A stretch of DNA of 6,393 nucleotides from Bryobacterales bacterium. GTDB taxonomy: Bacteria; Acidobacteriota; Terriglobia; Bryobacterales; Bryobacteraceae. Of this stretch, positions 1 through 6,241 are shown piece by piece. Positions within the stretch are counted from its first letter, which is position 1; every line of letters begins with the position of its first letter. The notes under the pieces are model-generated. The model was not told the origin of the DNA, did no database searches, and saw only the letters and a program-made list of their open reading frames with translations. A program made the translations under genes and the position numbers. The DNA lies in contig JAOAPP010000456.1 of the NCBI GenBank assembly GCA_025462985.1, positions 1 to 6,393 of the forward strand, written 5' to 3'.

Positions 1-45
1 TTGCCATGAGGAAGAGACTTCGATGCTGCCTGGAAGCCCTTCCCT

Positions 46-67
46 CTGCAACCTGATCACTTTGCAG
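46..67. repeat. Imperfect 22-bp palindrome downstream of selC
   Basis: CTGCAA and TTGCAG flank a central TGATCA palindrome, with two unpaired positions between on each side, giving a symmetric 22-bp element. It could be an operator, or a 6-bp hairpin in the RNA trailing selC. No T-run follows it in the direction of selC transcription, so it does not look like a standard intrinsic terminator. The rest of bases 1-98 shows no coding region I can support. Confidence 0.35.
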
Positions 68-98
68 TAACAAGTTGCTGGTTTTAAAAGCCTAGTTT

Positions 99-192
99 TG
101 GCGGAAGCTAATGAGAGTCGAACTCACCCGCGACACAAATGCCGCACTCCGGTTTTGAAGACCGGGCCCCGCACCGGCGAAGTTTAGCTTCC
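99..192 (-). tRNA. selC: Selenocysteine tRNA (tRNA-Sec, anticodon UCA)
   Basis: This tRNA carries selenocysteine to in-frame UGA codons, working with SelA, SelB and SelD. Seen in the sequence: an 8-bp acceptor stem (GGAAGCTA with TAGCTTCC), a 6-bp D stem closed over a 4-nt loop CGGT, a 5-bp anticodon stem CCGGT/ACCGG around CTTCAAA, a long variable arm with a GCGGC/GTCGC stem, and a 5-bp T stem around TTCGACT. The 8+5 acceptor/T helix, long D stem and G discriminator followed by an encoded CCA are hallmarks of bacterial tRNA-Sec; the length with CCA is 94 nt, close to the 95 nt of E. coli. The anticodon TCA is at 158-156. Its 5' end lies 2 nt after the obg stop codon, so it is either cut out of the obg transcript or made from a promoter inside obg. 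No selA, selB or selD is visible in this window. Confidence 0.97.
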
Positions 193-194
193 AA

Positions 195-1217
195 TTACGA
201 CGCTATTGTAACGTTGTCGGCCTCGGTGAACAGCCGGGCAGCAATCGCGTATCGCAATGCCTCGAGCCCATCGCCGGTGACAGCCGAAATCGCATGAAAT
301 TCGAATCCGCGTTCGTCGGCCTTCGCCTTTACCGCCTCAATCCTGTTGGGATCCTGGCAGGCATCGATTTTGTTCGCTACGACGATCATGGGCTTCTCGG
401 TCAGCGCGACGCTGAAACTTGCAAGCTCCTCGAGGATGATGTCGAAATCGTGAGCAGGGTCACGGCCGGAGAAATCCGAAACATCGACCAGGTGAACGAG
501 CACTGTAGTGCGTTCAACGTGCCGCAGGAACTGGATGCCGAGGCCATGCCCCTCGTGCGCGCCCTCAATCAGGCCCGGAATGTCGGCCAGCACGAACGTG
601 TGGTCGTCACCGGCCTGCACGACACCCAGGTTGGGTTCGAGGGTGGTGAAAGGATAGTTGGCGATCTTCGGTTTCGCAGACGAGAGTCTCGAAATAAGCG
701 TGGATTTCCCGGCATTCGGGAAGCCAACAAGGCCGGCATCGGCCAGGAGTTTGAGCTCAAAACGAAGCTTCAGTGCGTCGCCTGGCTTGCCTTCCTCGTG
801 CTCAGTCGGGGCCTGGTGGGTGGAAGTGGCAAAGCGTGCATTGCCTCGGCCGCCCCGTCCGCCCTTTGCAACCACGAAGCGCTGCCCCGACTCGGTGAAG
901 TCGAACAGTTGCTCGCCCGTTTCGGCGTTATACATGATAGTTCCCACGGGAACCGGCAGTTCTACCGAATGGCCTTCACGCCCGGTCCTGTTGCTGCCCT
1001 CGCCGTGGCGTCCGCGCTCGGCTGTGTGTTCGGGGTTGAAGCGGAAATGTAGCAGCGTGTTGTAGTGCTCGCTGGATACCAGAACAACGTCGCCGCCACG
1101 CCCGCCGTCACCGCCGCTGGGGCCGCCGCGAGGAACAAACTTCTCCCGTCTGAAAGCGAGACAGCCATTGCCGCCGTCTCCCGCTTTTACGGAAATGATT
1201 ACTTCATCTATGAACAC
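195..1217 (-). CDS. obg: Obg/CgtA family GTPase
   Basis: Essential, slow-turnover GTPase that binds the 50S subunit and acts in late ribosome assembly and stress signalling; it is cytoplasmic and ribosome-associated. Residues 1 to about 158 form the glycine-rich Obg fold (AGDGGNG at 12-18, then repeated GG motifs to residue 42). The G domain follows: P-loop GFPNAGKS 165-172, switch I YPFTT 188-192, DIPG 212-215, NKID 282-285 and SA 311-312. At 340 residues it lacks both the C-terminal OCT domain of some Firmicutes proteins and the long acidic tail of E. coli ObgE. The GTG start is chosen because it gives the canonical N-terminus MFIDEV; a weak AGG lies 9 nt upstream. It follows rpmA after 103 bp, as in the widespread rplU-rpmA-obg operon, and its stop is 2 nt from tRNA-Sec. 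Confidence 0.97.
   Translation of the reverse strand: MFIDEVIISVKAGDGGNGCLAFRREKFVPRGGPSGGDGGRGGDVVLVSSEHYNTLLHFRFNPEHTAERGRHGEGSNRTGREGHSVELPVPVGTIMYNAETGEQLFDFTESGQRFVVAKGGRGGRGNARFATSTHQAPTEHEEGKPGDALKLRFELKLLADAGLVGFPNAGKSTLISRLSSAKPKIANYPFTTLEPNLGVVQAGDDHTFVLADIPGLIEGAHEGHGLGIQFLRHVERTTVLVHLVDVSDFSGRDPAHDFDIILEELASFSVALTEKPMIVVANKIDACQDPNRIEAVKAKADERGFEFHAISAVTGDGLEALRYAIAARLFTEADNVTIAS
205..232 (-). promoter_or_regulatory. Possible selC promoter inside the 3' end of obg
   Basis: On the minus strand, TGTTCA (232-227, 3 of 6 matches to the -35 consensus) and TACAAT (210-205, 5 of 6 matches to the -10 consensus) are 16 bp apart. A start about 7 nt downstream would fall near 198, a few bases before the tRNA 5' end at 192. 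The -35 match is weak and the sequence also encodes the last residues of Obg, so this is a suggestion only. Confidence 0.25.
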
Positions 1218-1250
1218 TATGAAAAACCTGAATCAAGAGAAAGGAGGGAT

Positions 1251-1306
1251 CCCCGGATCGGGGAGAAAGAGGGATGAGAACTCGGGGACGAAGGAACTCG
1301 CCCCCG
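1251..1306 (-). promoter_or_regulatory. Two G/C-rich hairpins in the rpmA-obg spacer
   Basis: The 103-bp gap between rpmA and obg contains two inverted repeats built from the same five bases. One is CGGGG/CCCCG at 1283-1287 and 1302-1306, around a 14-nt loop; the other is CCCCG/CGGGG at 1251-1255 and 1259-1263, around a 3-nt loop. Neither is followed by a T-run in the transcript, so a full terminator is unlikely. They could slow transcription, protect the 3' end of the rplU-rpmA message, or set the lower expression of obg. The sequence pairs are seen; the function is inferred. Confidence 0.35.
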
Positions 1307-1320
1307 AAGGCTTGAAGAAA

Positions 1321-1584
1321 CTATGCCACGGCAGCGGCGATGATGTTGACGAACTTACCGAGACGCCCGCGATCGCGGAACTCCACGGTGCCGGGTACGG
1401 TCGCAAACAAGGTGTCATCCTTGCCAAGTCCGACGTTCTTGCCAGGCTTGTAACGAGTGCCGCGCTGCCGAACGATGATTGAACCGCCAGTGACCAGTTC
1501 GCCCGAGAATACTTTGATTCCGAGCCGCTGTGAATTCGAATCGCGCCCGTTTTTAGAACTGCCTAAACCTTTTTTATGTGCCAT
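1321..1584 (-). CDS. rpmA: 50S ribosomal protein bL27
   Basis: Large-subunit ribosomal protein whose N-terminal tail reaches towards the peptidyl-transferase centre. The 87 residues match the usual family length. The start [16 protein letters not shown] is the classical bL27 signature, followed by [10 protein letters not shown] and the glycine-rich [10 protein letters not shown] segment. There is no N-terminal extension of the kind cleaved off in Firmicutes, so the tail is mature as translated. A Shine-Dalgarno-like GAGAGG sits about 8 nt before the ATG. It lies 26 bp after rplU, the standard order, and both genes are surely cotranscribed. Confidence 0.98.
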   Translation of the reverse strand: MAHKKGLGSSKNGRDSNSQRLGIKVFSGELVTGGSIIVRQRGTRYKPGKNVGLGKDDTLFATVPGTVEFRDRGRLGKFVNIIAAAVA

Positions 1585-1610
1585 TGCGAATACCTCTCAG
1601 TGCGGCCTGG

Positions 1611-1925
1611 TTACTGGGCCACGATCTCCTGCACCTGAACTCGCGTGTAGTTCTGGCGATGTCCGATAGTGCGTTTGTACTGCTTCTTGCGCTTGAACTT
1701 GAACACGATGACTTTGTCTCCGCGGCCATGGGCGGCGATCTTGCCACGTACCCGGGCGCTGCTTAACGCGTCGCCGAGCACCAGTTCGTTCGAGTCATTC
1801 GAAAACGCCAGAACTCGATCGAACTCGACGTCCGCACCGATATCTCCAGCAATCGTGTCTACTTCAATGGTTTGTCCAGGCGCGACACGATACTGTTTAC
1901 CGCCCGTCTCTATCACAGCGTACAT
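1611..1925 (-). CDS. rplU: 50S ribosomal protein bL21
   Basis: Large-subunit protein that binds 23S rRNA. The 104-residue length is typical. The N-terminus MYAVIETGGKQYRV is the family signature, and the basic C-terminal stretch (about residues 73-101, FKFKRKKQYKRTIGHRQ then TRVQVQEI) carries the conserved rRNA-binding region. The ATG is preceded by AAAGG (1937-1933) at 7 nt. It is the first gene of the rplU-rpmA-obg block, and its 135-bp upstream gap contains a candidate -10 element and possible leader structure. Confidence 0.98.
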   Translation of the reverse strand: MYAVIETGGKQYRVAPGQTIEVDTIAGDIGADVEFDRVLAFSNDSNELVLGDALSSARVRGKIAAHGRGDKVIVFKFKRKKQYKRTIGHRQNYTRVQVQEIVAQ

Positions 1926-1943
1926 AACTAAGCCTTTTGGGTT

Positions 1944-2007
1944 GGATTACGTTTCCAGCGCGGAAGCTTACCGACTTAAGACACACCAGCGGCGTCAGCT
2001 GGAATCC
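1944..2007 (-). promoter_or_regulatory. Possible structured leader of rplU mRNA
   Basis: On the transcript, GGATTCCAGC (2007-1998) has two competing partners. A nearby GCTGG (1990-1986) would form a short hairpin with a 7-nt loop. A distal GCTGG plus AATCC (1959-1955 and 1948-1944) would form two 5-bp stems separated by a 6-nt bulge, ending 6 nt before the rplU Shine-Dalgarno. The two folds exclude each other. This resembles the leader-based control known for several ribosomal protein operons, but I do not recognise it as a described L21 leader and its role is inference. Confidence 0.35.
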
Positions 2008-2022
2008 GATCCGAACCTTTCC

Positions 2023-2028
2023 ATAATA
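2023..2028 (-). promoter_or_regulatory. Candidate -10 element for the rplU-rpmA-obg operon
   Basis: TATTAT on the minus strand matches the sigma-70 -10 consensus at 5 of 6 bases and would start RNA near 2016, about 90 nt before the rplU ATG. No good -35 hexamer is found 16-18 bp upstream (GAGCAT at 17 bp), so the call is weak. A promoter somewhere in this gap is expected because a catabolic gene lies just upstream. Confidence 0.3.
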
Positions 2029-2060
2029 ACCTATCCGGCCCGAAGATGCTCGCCGATCGT

Positions 2061-2894
2061 TCAGGACAGCCGGTATGCGTCACGGGCGGTCCCGCCCCAA
2101 ACACGAGCCTGCTCGCCGGTCGAAAGCGTCGCCACGCTCCGCTCCACTATTTTCACCCACTCGCCGTAACGGATAGCAACGAGACAGACCGGCCAGTCTG
2201 AACCGAACATGACCCGCTTCGGCGTGAACGCCTCCAATACGACCTCCATATACGGCCGTAACTGGTCTTCCGTCCAATGCCGGTGGTCGGCCTCAGTCGC
2301 CAGTCCCGAGATCTTGCAATACACGTTTGGCCGCTCAGCGAGTTTCCGGATATTCTCCCGCCAAGGCGAGATCAGGCCGTCCTTCACTCGCGGCTTTGCA
2401 AGGTGATCGACCACAAACACCTGATTCGGATGGCGGTCGACAAACTCGATCGTCTGCGGCAGGTGCCGTTCGAAGATCAGGATGTCGTAGGCCAGACGGA
2501 ACGGCTGGAGCGCCGCAATGCCCCGATTGAAGTCCTCGCGGAGCATATAGTGCGAATCCGGCTCGTCCTGCAGCACGTGCCGCATCGCCCGCAGCTTCGG
2601 ATGGGTAGCGACCGTTGCCAGCGTTCGGTTCAGATCCGGCGAGGTGAGCGGTACCCACCCGACCACTCCTTTGATGAAGTCGTTCTGGTCGGCGTAGGTC
2701 AATAACTGCCAAGTCTCTTCTAGCGACTGCCTGGCCTGAACCGAAACGGCGCCGTCGATGCCCGCGCTCTTCAGTTCCGCTGCAAGGTCAGGCGGTTCGA
2801 AGCTCCGCCGGATTGCGCTCATGTCCTCCGAAATCCAGGAGTACTCGACCGGATCGTAGCGCCAGAAATGGTGGTGCGCGTCGATCTTAGTCAT
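2061..2894 (-). CDS. COG3618 amidohydrolase, likely L-galactono/L-fuconolactone hydrolase
   Basis: Amidohydrolase-superfamily TIM-barrel enzyme of the sugar-lactonase group, expected to open an aldonolactone to the aldonate in the cytoplasm. The 277-residue length suits the family. Visible signatures are the first-strand metal motif DAHHHFW (H7 and H9), VVDHLAKP (H164), CKISGL (K194) and FGSDWPVC (D233), which supplies the catalytic aspartate. The family includes L-fuconolactonase and L-rhamnonolactonase. The start overlaps the end of the aldo/keto reductase gene by 8 bp, and GGAG lies 4 nt before the ATG, so translation is probably coupled. The partner enzyme resembles L-galactose dehydrogenase, which favours L-galactono- or L-fuconolactone as substrate; that specificity is inferred. 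A related dicarboxylate-lactone or rhamnonolactone role is possible. Confidence 0.88.
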   Translation of the reverse strand: MTKIDAHHHFWRYDPVEYSWISEDMSAIRRSFEPPDLAAELKSAGIDGAVSVQARQSLEETWQLLTYADQNDFIKGVVGWVPLTSPDLNRTLATVATHPKLRAMRHVLQDEPDSHYMLREDFNRGIAALQPFRLAYDILIFERHLPQTIEFVDRHPNQVFVVDHLAKPRVKDGLISPWRENIRKLAERPNVYCKISGLATEADHRHWTEDQLRPYMEVVLEAFTPKRVMFGSDWPVCLVAIRYGEWVKIVERSVATLSTGEQARVWGGTARDAYRLS

Positions 2895-3819
2895 CGTTCT
2901 CCGGCCGGCCCGAAGGCCAGATCGTTTCCTTGAGCGAGAAATAGATTTTGTCGATTTCCTCCATCAGGTCGGAATCGATTTGAAAATCTAAGGCCTTCAG
3001 GTTTTCCTCCACCTCTGCCTGTCGCGGCATACCCACCAGGGTTGACGCGATCAGGGGATGGTTCAGGGAGAAGCGCACGGCTACGAGTTCCGGAGGAACG
3101 CTGCGCTGTTCGCAAAGCGCCACGATTCTGCGACCCGCTTCTTTGATCTCGGCTTGTGCCGGGTGCCATGGCTGTGGGCCCTGCGTGGTGAGAATACCCA
3201 TATGAACCGGGGCCGCGCTGATCAGGCCCAGATCGTAACGCTGGACCGTCGGCGTGAGCCATCTGTCCAAATCGCGATTGAGCAGCGCGTAGCGGCAATA
3301 GGACAGGACGAAGTCGACCCTTCCCCGCTCAGCAACATCCGCCAGGATCTTTAGCGGAAGGCCTGAAATTCCGATGAAGCGCGCCTTGCCGGACTCTTGC
3401 ACCCGGCGCATCGCCGGAAGCGTTTCGGTGATGATCTGTTCGCGGTCTCCAAACTCCACGTCATGCGCTATCAGCAGATCGACATAGTCAGTTCGAAGCC
3501 TCGCGAGCGACTCGTCGATACTCGACTGGACTCGCGCGGCGGAGAAATCGAAGGAGGCCTTATCGTATCTCCCCAATTTCGTCGAAAGAACAACCCGGTC
3601 GCGCTTACCCTGAAGAGCAACGCCCAGCCGTTCCTCGGAAAGTGTTCGACCGTAATAAGGCGCGGTATCGAAGTATGTGACGCCGCTGTCGATTGCTTTG
3701 TCAACCGCTCGCTGTCCTTCCGCCGCATCGAGCGTGCCGTAATCGTTCCCTAAACCGGCCGCGCCGAAGCCAAGCTCGGACAACCGGACCCCCGTTTTGC
3801 CTAGAATGCGATTTTCCAT
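2887..3819 (-). CDS. Aldo/keto reductase, L-galactose (L-fucose) 1-dehydrogenase-like
   Basis: NAD(P)-dependent aldo/keto reductase, probably oxidising L-galactose or L-fucose at C1 to the lactone. The 310-residue protein has the AKR tetrad D51, Y56, K81 and H119. From memory of the family it closely resembles plant L-galactose dehydrogenase: SPYYG/APYYG near 54-57, FDFSAxRVxxSIDESLxRL at 90-108, HDxEFG at 119-124, ISGLPLxI at 151-158, TQGPxPWHPA at 212-221, STLVGM near 259-264 and the C-terminal WPSG at 301-304. It starts 3 bp after the stop of the zinc dehydrogenase with no clear Shine-Dalgarno, so translation is probably coupled. The downstream lactonase is the expected next step. D-threo-aldose 1-dehydrogenase is the broader name; the exact sugar is not shown by sequence. 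Confidence 0.88.
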   Translation of the reverse strand: MENRILGKTGVRLSELGFGAAGLGNDYGTLDAAEGQRAVDKAIDSGVTYFDTAPYYGRTLSEERLGVALQGKRDRVVLSTKLGRYDKASFDFSAARVQSSIDESLARLRTDYVDLLIAHDVEFGDREQIITETLPAMRRVQESGKARFIGISGLPLKILADVAERGRVDFVLSYCRYALLNRDLDRWLTPTVQRYDLGLISAAPVHMGILTTQGPQPWHPAQAEIKEAGRRIVALCEQRSVPPELVAVRFSLNHPLIASTLVGMPRQAEVEENLKALDFQIDSDLMEEIDKIYFSLKETIWPSGRPENDD

Positions 3820-3822
3820 AGT

Positions 3823-4842
3823 TCAGTCGTTTACTTCCACCAGAATCTTCGTAAAAGCTTCCGGAGTGTCGCTCCAGCGCTTCAGCGCATCGCCCGCTCC
3901 GTCCAGTGGCACAGTGATGGAGATTGTTTCCTCTGCGGGAAACTGACGGTTGGACAGCATAGCGATCACGGCGGGAAATTCCGTAAGCGAATTGCGGGAA
4001 CCAAGGATGTCCAGTTCCTTGTGAACGAACAGCTTGGTATCGAAGCTGATTGGCTCCTTGGCCCAGCCGATGTAGACAACCCGGCCGGTATGAGCCACCT
4101 CTTCCACCGCCATCCGATACGTGGGAGGCGCGCCCACTGCCTCCACCATGACATCGGGACCCAGCCCGTTCGTAATGCCTATGAGTTCGTCGTGCAAAGA
4201 TTGCGTGCGAGTGTTGACCCCAAACTGTGCGCCGGCGCGGCGCGCCAGAGCAAGCTTGCTGTCGTCCACATCGATCGCAATCACGGTTGCATCTTTGGCC
4301 GCCGCTGAAGCAATGACGCCCAGACCTACCATTCCGCAACCGATAACACCCACTGCATCAGAGGCCATTACGCGGCCCCGCTCCGCTGCATGAAAACCTA
4401 CAGCTAGCGGCTCTACCAGCGTCAACTCGCGTAACGATAGATTCTCGGCACGGTACACCTTTTGCCAGGGAGCGGTAAAGTAGCCCTGCATAGCGCCGTC
4501 CCGCTGCACTCCAAGCGTCTCGTTAAACTTGCAGGCGTTCACGCGTCCGCGGCGGCAGGACGCGCATTTACCGCAACTGGTAATCGGCTGCACGGTGACG
4601 TTCGTGCCGGCGGTAAACTCGGCCGGAACATCAGGACCCGATTCGACAACAGTCGCAGCGATCTCGTGCCCAGGAATTCGCGGATAACTCACAAGAGGGT
4701 TTTTTCCCCGAAACGTGCTGAGATCAGTCCCGCACATGCCGATGAAGCGCGTCTTTAGCAGCACTTCTCCCGATGCGGGCCGGGGCTGCTGCAGCTCTCC
4801 GATGGAATACTTTCCCGGTTCAGTGATATAGAACGCTCGCAT
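3823..4842 (-). CDS. Zinc-binding dehydrogenase, LgoD/YjjN-like (L-galactonate 5-dehydrogenase candidate)
   Basis: Medium-chain zinc alcohol dehydrogenase of 339 residues. The catalytic zinc site is C37, H59-E60 and E144; the structural zinc cysteines are C90, C93, C96 and C104. The Rossmann motif GCGMVG spans 168-173, and D191 at the end of the second strand suggests NAD over NADP. The N-terminal half (GMCGTDLSTFRGKNPLVSYP, then IPGHE) is close, from memory, to E. coli LgoD/YjjN, which oxidises L-galactonate to D-tagaturonate. This fits the two downstream genes, which could make L-galactonate. It is the first gene of the three-gene cluster, with a good Shine-Dalgarno (AGGAAGGG) before its ATG. 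Other polyol or sugar-acid dehydrogenases (sorbitol or threonine dehydrogenase type) share this fold, so the substrate is an inference. Confidence 0.87.
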   Translation of the reverse strand: MRAFYITEPGKYSIGELQQPRPASGEVLLKTRFIGMCGTDLSTFRGKNPLVSYPRIPGHEIAATVVESGPDVPAEFTAGTNVTVQPITSCGKCASCRRGRVNACKFNETLGVQRDGAMQGYFTAPWQKVYRAENLSLRELTLVEPLAVGFHAAERGRVMASDAVGVIGCGMVGLGVIASAAAKDATVIAIDVDDSKLALARRAGAQFGVNTRTQSLHDELIGITNGLGPDVMVEAVGAPPTYRMAVEEVAHTGRVVYIGWAKEPISFDTKLFVHKELDILGSRNSLTEFPAVIAMLSNRQFPAEETISITVPLDGAGDALKRWSDTPEAFTKILVEVND

Positions 4843-4866
4843 TGATCCCTTCCTGTTTGACGCGCA

Positions 4867-4905
4867 TCACGTGACGATTATCCACCACGCTTGTTCTTCA
4901 CTCAT
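4867..4905 (-). promoter_or_regulatory. Possible promoter with palindromic operator for the sugar-oxidation genes
   Basis: In the 59-bp gap ahead of the zinc dehydrogenase, ATGAGT (4905-4900, 3 of 6 to -35) and GATAAT (4882-4877, 5 of 6 to -10) are 17 bp apart; the -35 overlaps the antiporter stop codon. A perfect 8-bp palindrome TCACGTGA (4867-4874) lies at the expected start site, where a repressor could block transcription. Eight bases of symmetry can arise by chance, so confidence is low. Confidence 0.3.
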
Positions 4906-6179
4906 GGCAGCGGTGGAACTAGGGGCAAGGCAGTCCCACCGCTATGGCCAAAACGCCGAAACGGGACCGCGTAGATCTTCTTGAGCGCGCTGCGTTCCAC
5001 CAGAAAGCTCAGCACACAGGTGAAGACAATACTGACGAACACGATCACGTAGGTCAAATCCCGTACTGCTACGCCACCTGGAAGCTTCTGCTCAATGGGA
5101 ATAGCGGCGAGAACTACTGCGGCCAAACCTTTGGGACTCATGATCGCGATCAGGCTGGCATCATGCATCGGAGTCGACCGGCTCAAACCGATCCACGCGG
5201 CTAACGGCCGGATCAGGAAGATCAGGACCGTGAGCGCACATGCGTAATAGACGATGTGGATTTCGGTGAACTTGATGGAAACGCCGAGGTAAACGAAGAA
5301 AAAAGTTTTGAGAAGGAAGACGACTTCGGCGATGAACACGCGCTCCGTTTCATTGAGCGTAATCGGCTCCTGCGGAAGATAGCGCCGCATGAAGGCCATG
5401 CCATGAAACACCTCGATATTGCCTAGCACCGCTCCGAAAACAGCCGCCGCAACATATCCGCTGAATCCAAGGAGTTCGACTATGCCGAACAGCACAAATA
5501 CGAAGGCCGGCGTCGTGAAGATGGAGTTCTCCAGACCACGGATGCGGCGCAACAGGATGGACCAGAGGAAGGCTGCTCCGGCGCCTGCCAGGCCCGCCAA
5601 CACGAGCGTGGCGATAATCTGCCCCAGCATCTGGCCGAGACGCAGCCGGCCCAATTGAAAGCTGGCCACAAACCCGATCGCGACAACGATGCTGAGAACA
5701 TCGCTGATGGCCGACTCGATAAACAGAGTCGTTCGCGACATCTCCGCCAAGTTGAGATGTTTCGTCAGCGGAACGATGACAGCGGGTGATGTGGACGCCA
5801 CGATGGCTCCCAACAACAAGGTGAGGTGAATGGGCAGACTGGTGAGGAGGTGTGCCCCGACTCCAACCGTAAACATGGTCAAAAAGAAGTTGGCAAGCGT
5901 GAGAGTCAGCGTGGAGCGAATCGCGCCGCGCACAATGTCGAGATCGAGACTGAGCCCTGCCTCAAACAGAATAATAATCAGAGTTACAGTGGCGAAAACC
6001 GGCCCGACCGCGCCGAAGTTCTCGGGAGTGACCTTATGAAGAACGGGGCCGAGAACAATGCCGATGATGGTCAGCAACAGAACATCGGGTATGCGCGTCC
6101 GGCTGAATAGCCCGGTGAACGCATGGGCGACAAAGACGAGGAAGCCGACAACCAGGATATTGGCGGCTACGTGGTCCAT
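4902..6179 (-). CDS. Cation/proton antiporter, CPA1 (NhaP-like) family
   Basis: Integral inner-membrane protein of the sodium/hydrogen exchanger superfamily, expected to swap cytoplasmic Na+ or K+ for protons. With the ATG at 6177-6179 it has 425 residues, almost all in about 12 hydrophobic segments, and a short basic tail without a TrkA-N or USP regulatory domain. Family signs are LFEAGLSLDLD near 71-81, the discontinuous-helix segment ASTSPAVIVPL near 128-138, the ion-site motif ESAISDVLS starting at E155 with D160, and a conserved IRP (R324) followed by SPKGLAAVVLA. The position before D160 is Ser where classical CPA1 members have Asn. An in-frame GTG at 6195-6197 would add six residues; neither start has a convincing Shine-Dalgarno, and the ATG is preferred because it sits just before the first membrane segment. 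No functional link to the sugar genes is evident. Confidence 0.9.
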   Translation of the reverse strand: MDHVAANILVVGFLVFVAHAFTGLFSRTRIPDVLLLTIIGIVLGPVLHKVTPENFGAVGPVFATVTLIIILFEAGLSLDLDIVRGAIRSTLTLTLANFFLTMFTVGVGAHLLTSLPIHLTLLLGAIVASTSPAVIVPLTKHLNLAEMSRTTLFIESAISDVLSIVVAIGFVASFQLGRLRLGQMLGQIIATLVLAGLAGAGAAFLWSILLRRIRGLENSIFTTPAFVFVLFGIVELLGFSGYVAAAVFGAVLGNIEVFHGMAFMRRYLPQEPITLNETERVFIAEVVFLLKTFFFVYLGVSIKFTEIHIVYYACALTVLIFLIRPLAAWIGLSRSTPMHDASLIAIMSPKGLAAVVLAAIPIEQKLPGGVAVRDLTYVIVFVSIVFTCVLSFLVERSALKKIYAVPFRRFGHSGGTALPLVPPLP

Positions 6180-6241
6180 AGATCGACCGGATCGCACCGG
6201 TGTGGTGCAGAGAAGTTTGTCACAATCGACAGAATCTCACG

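Noticed and set aside
1..98. Integration (att) site or genomic island scar at the 3' end of tRNA-Sec
   Set aside because: selC is a known integration target, but no repeat of the tRNA 3' end, integrase or mobile gene is visible in the short flank.
294..1052. A 252-codon open frame on the plus strand
   Set aside because: It is the antisense shadow of obg, a certain gene with all GTPase motifs, and its translation has no recognisable domain.
1240..1276. AAAGGAGGG followed by an ATG on the plus strand
   Set aside because: The Shine-Dalgarno-like run is 25 bases from the ATG at 1274 and the frame closes after 13 codons, in the leader of obg on the opposite strand.
3701..4339. A 212-codon minus-strand frame across the end of the zinc dehydrogenase and the start of the aldo/keto reductase
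   Set aside because: It is out of frame with two well-supported enzymes and its translation is a low-complexity Arg/Gly/Ser-rich sequence typical of a shadow frame.
2061..4904. Selenocysteine readthrough at the TGA stops of the sugar genes or the antiporter, suggested by the nearby selC
   Set aside because: Each protein ends at the normal family length, the next gene starts at once or the frame has no conserved continuation, and no SECIS-like hairpin is evident just after these TGA codons.
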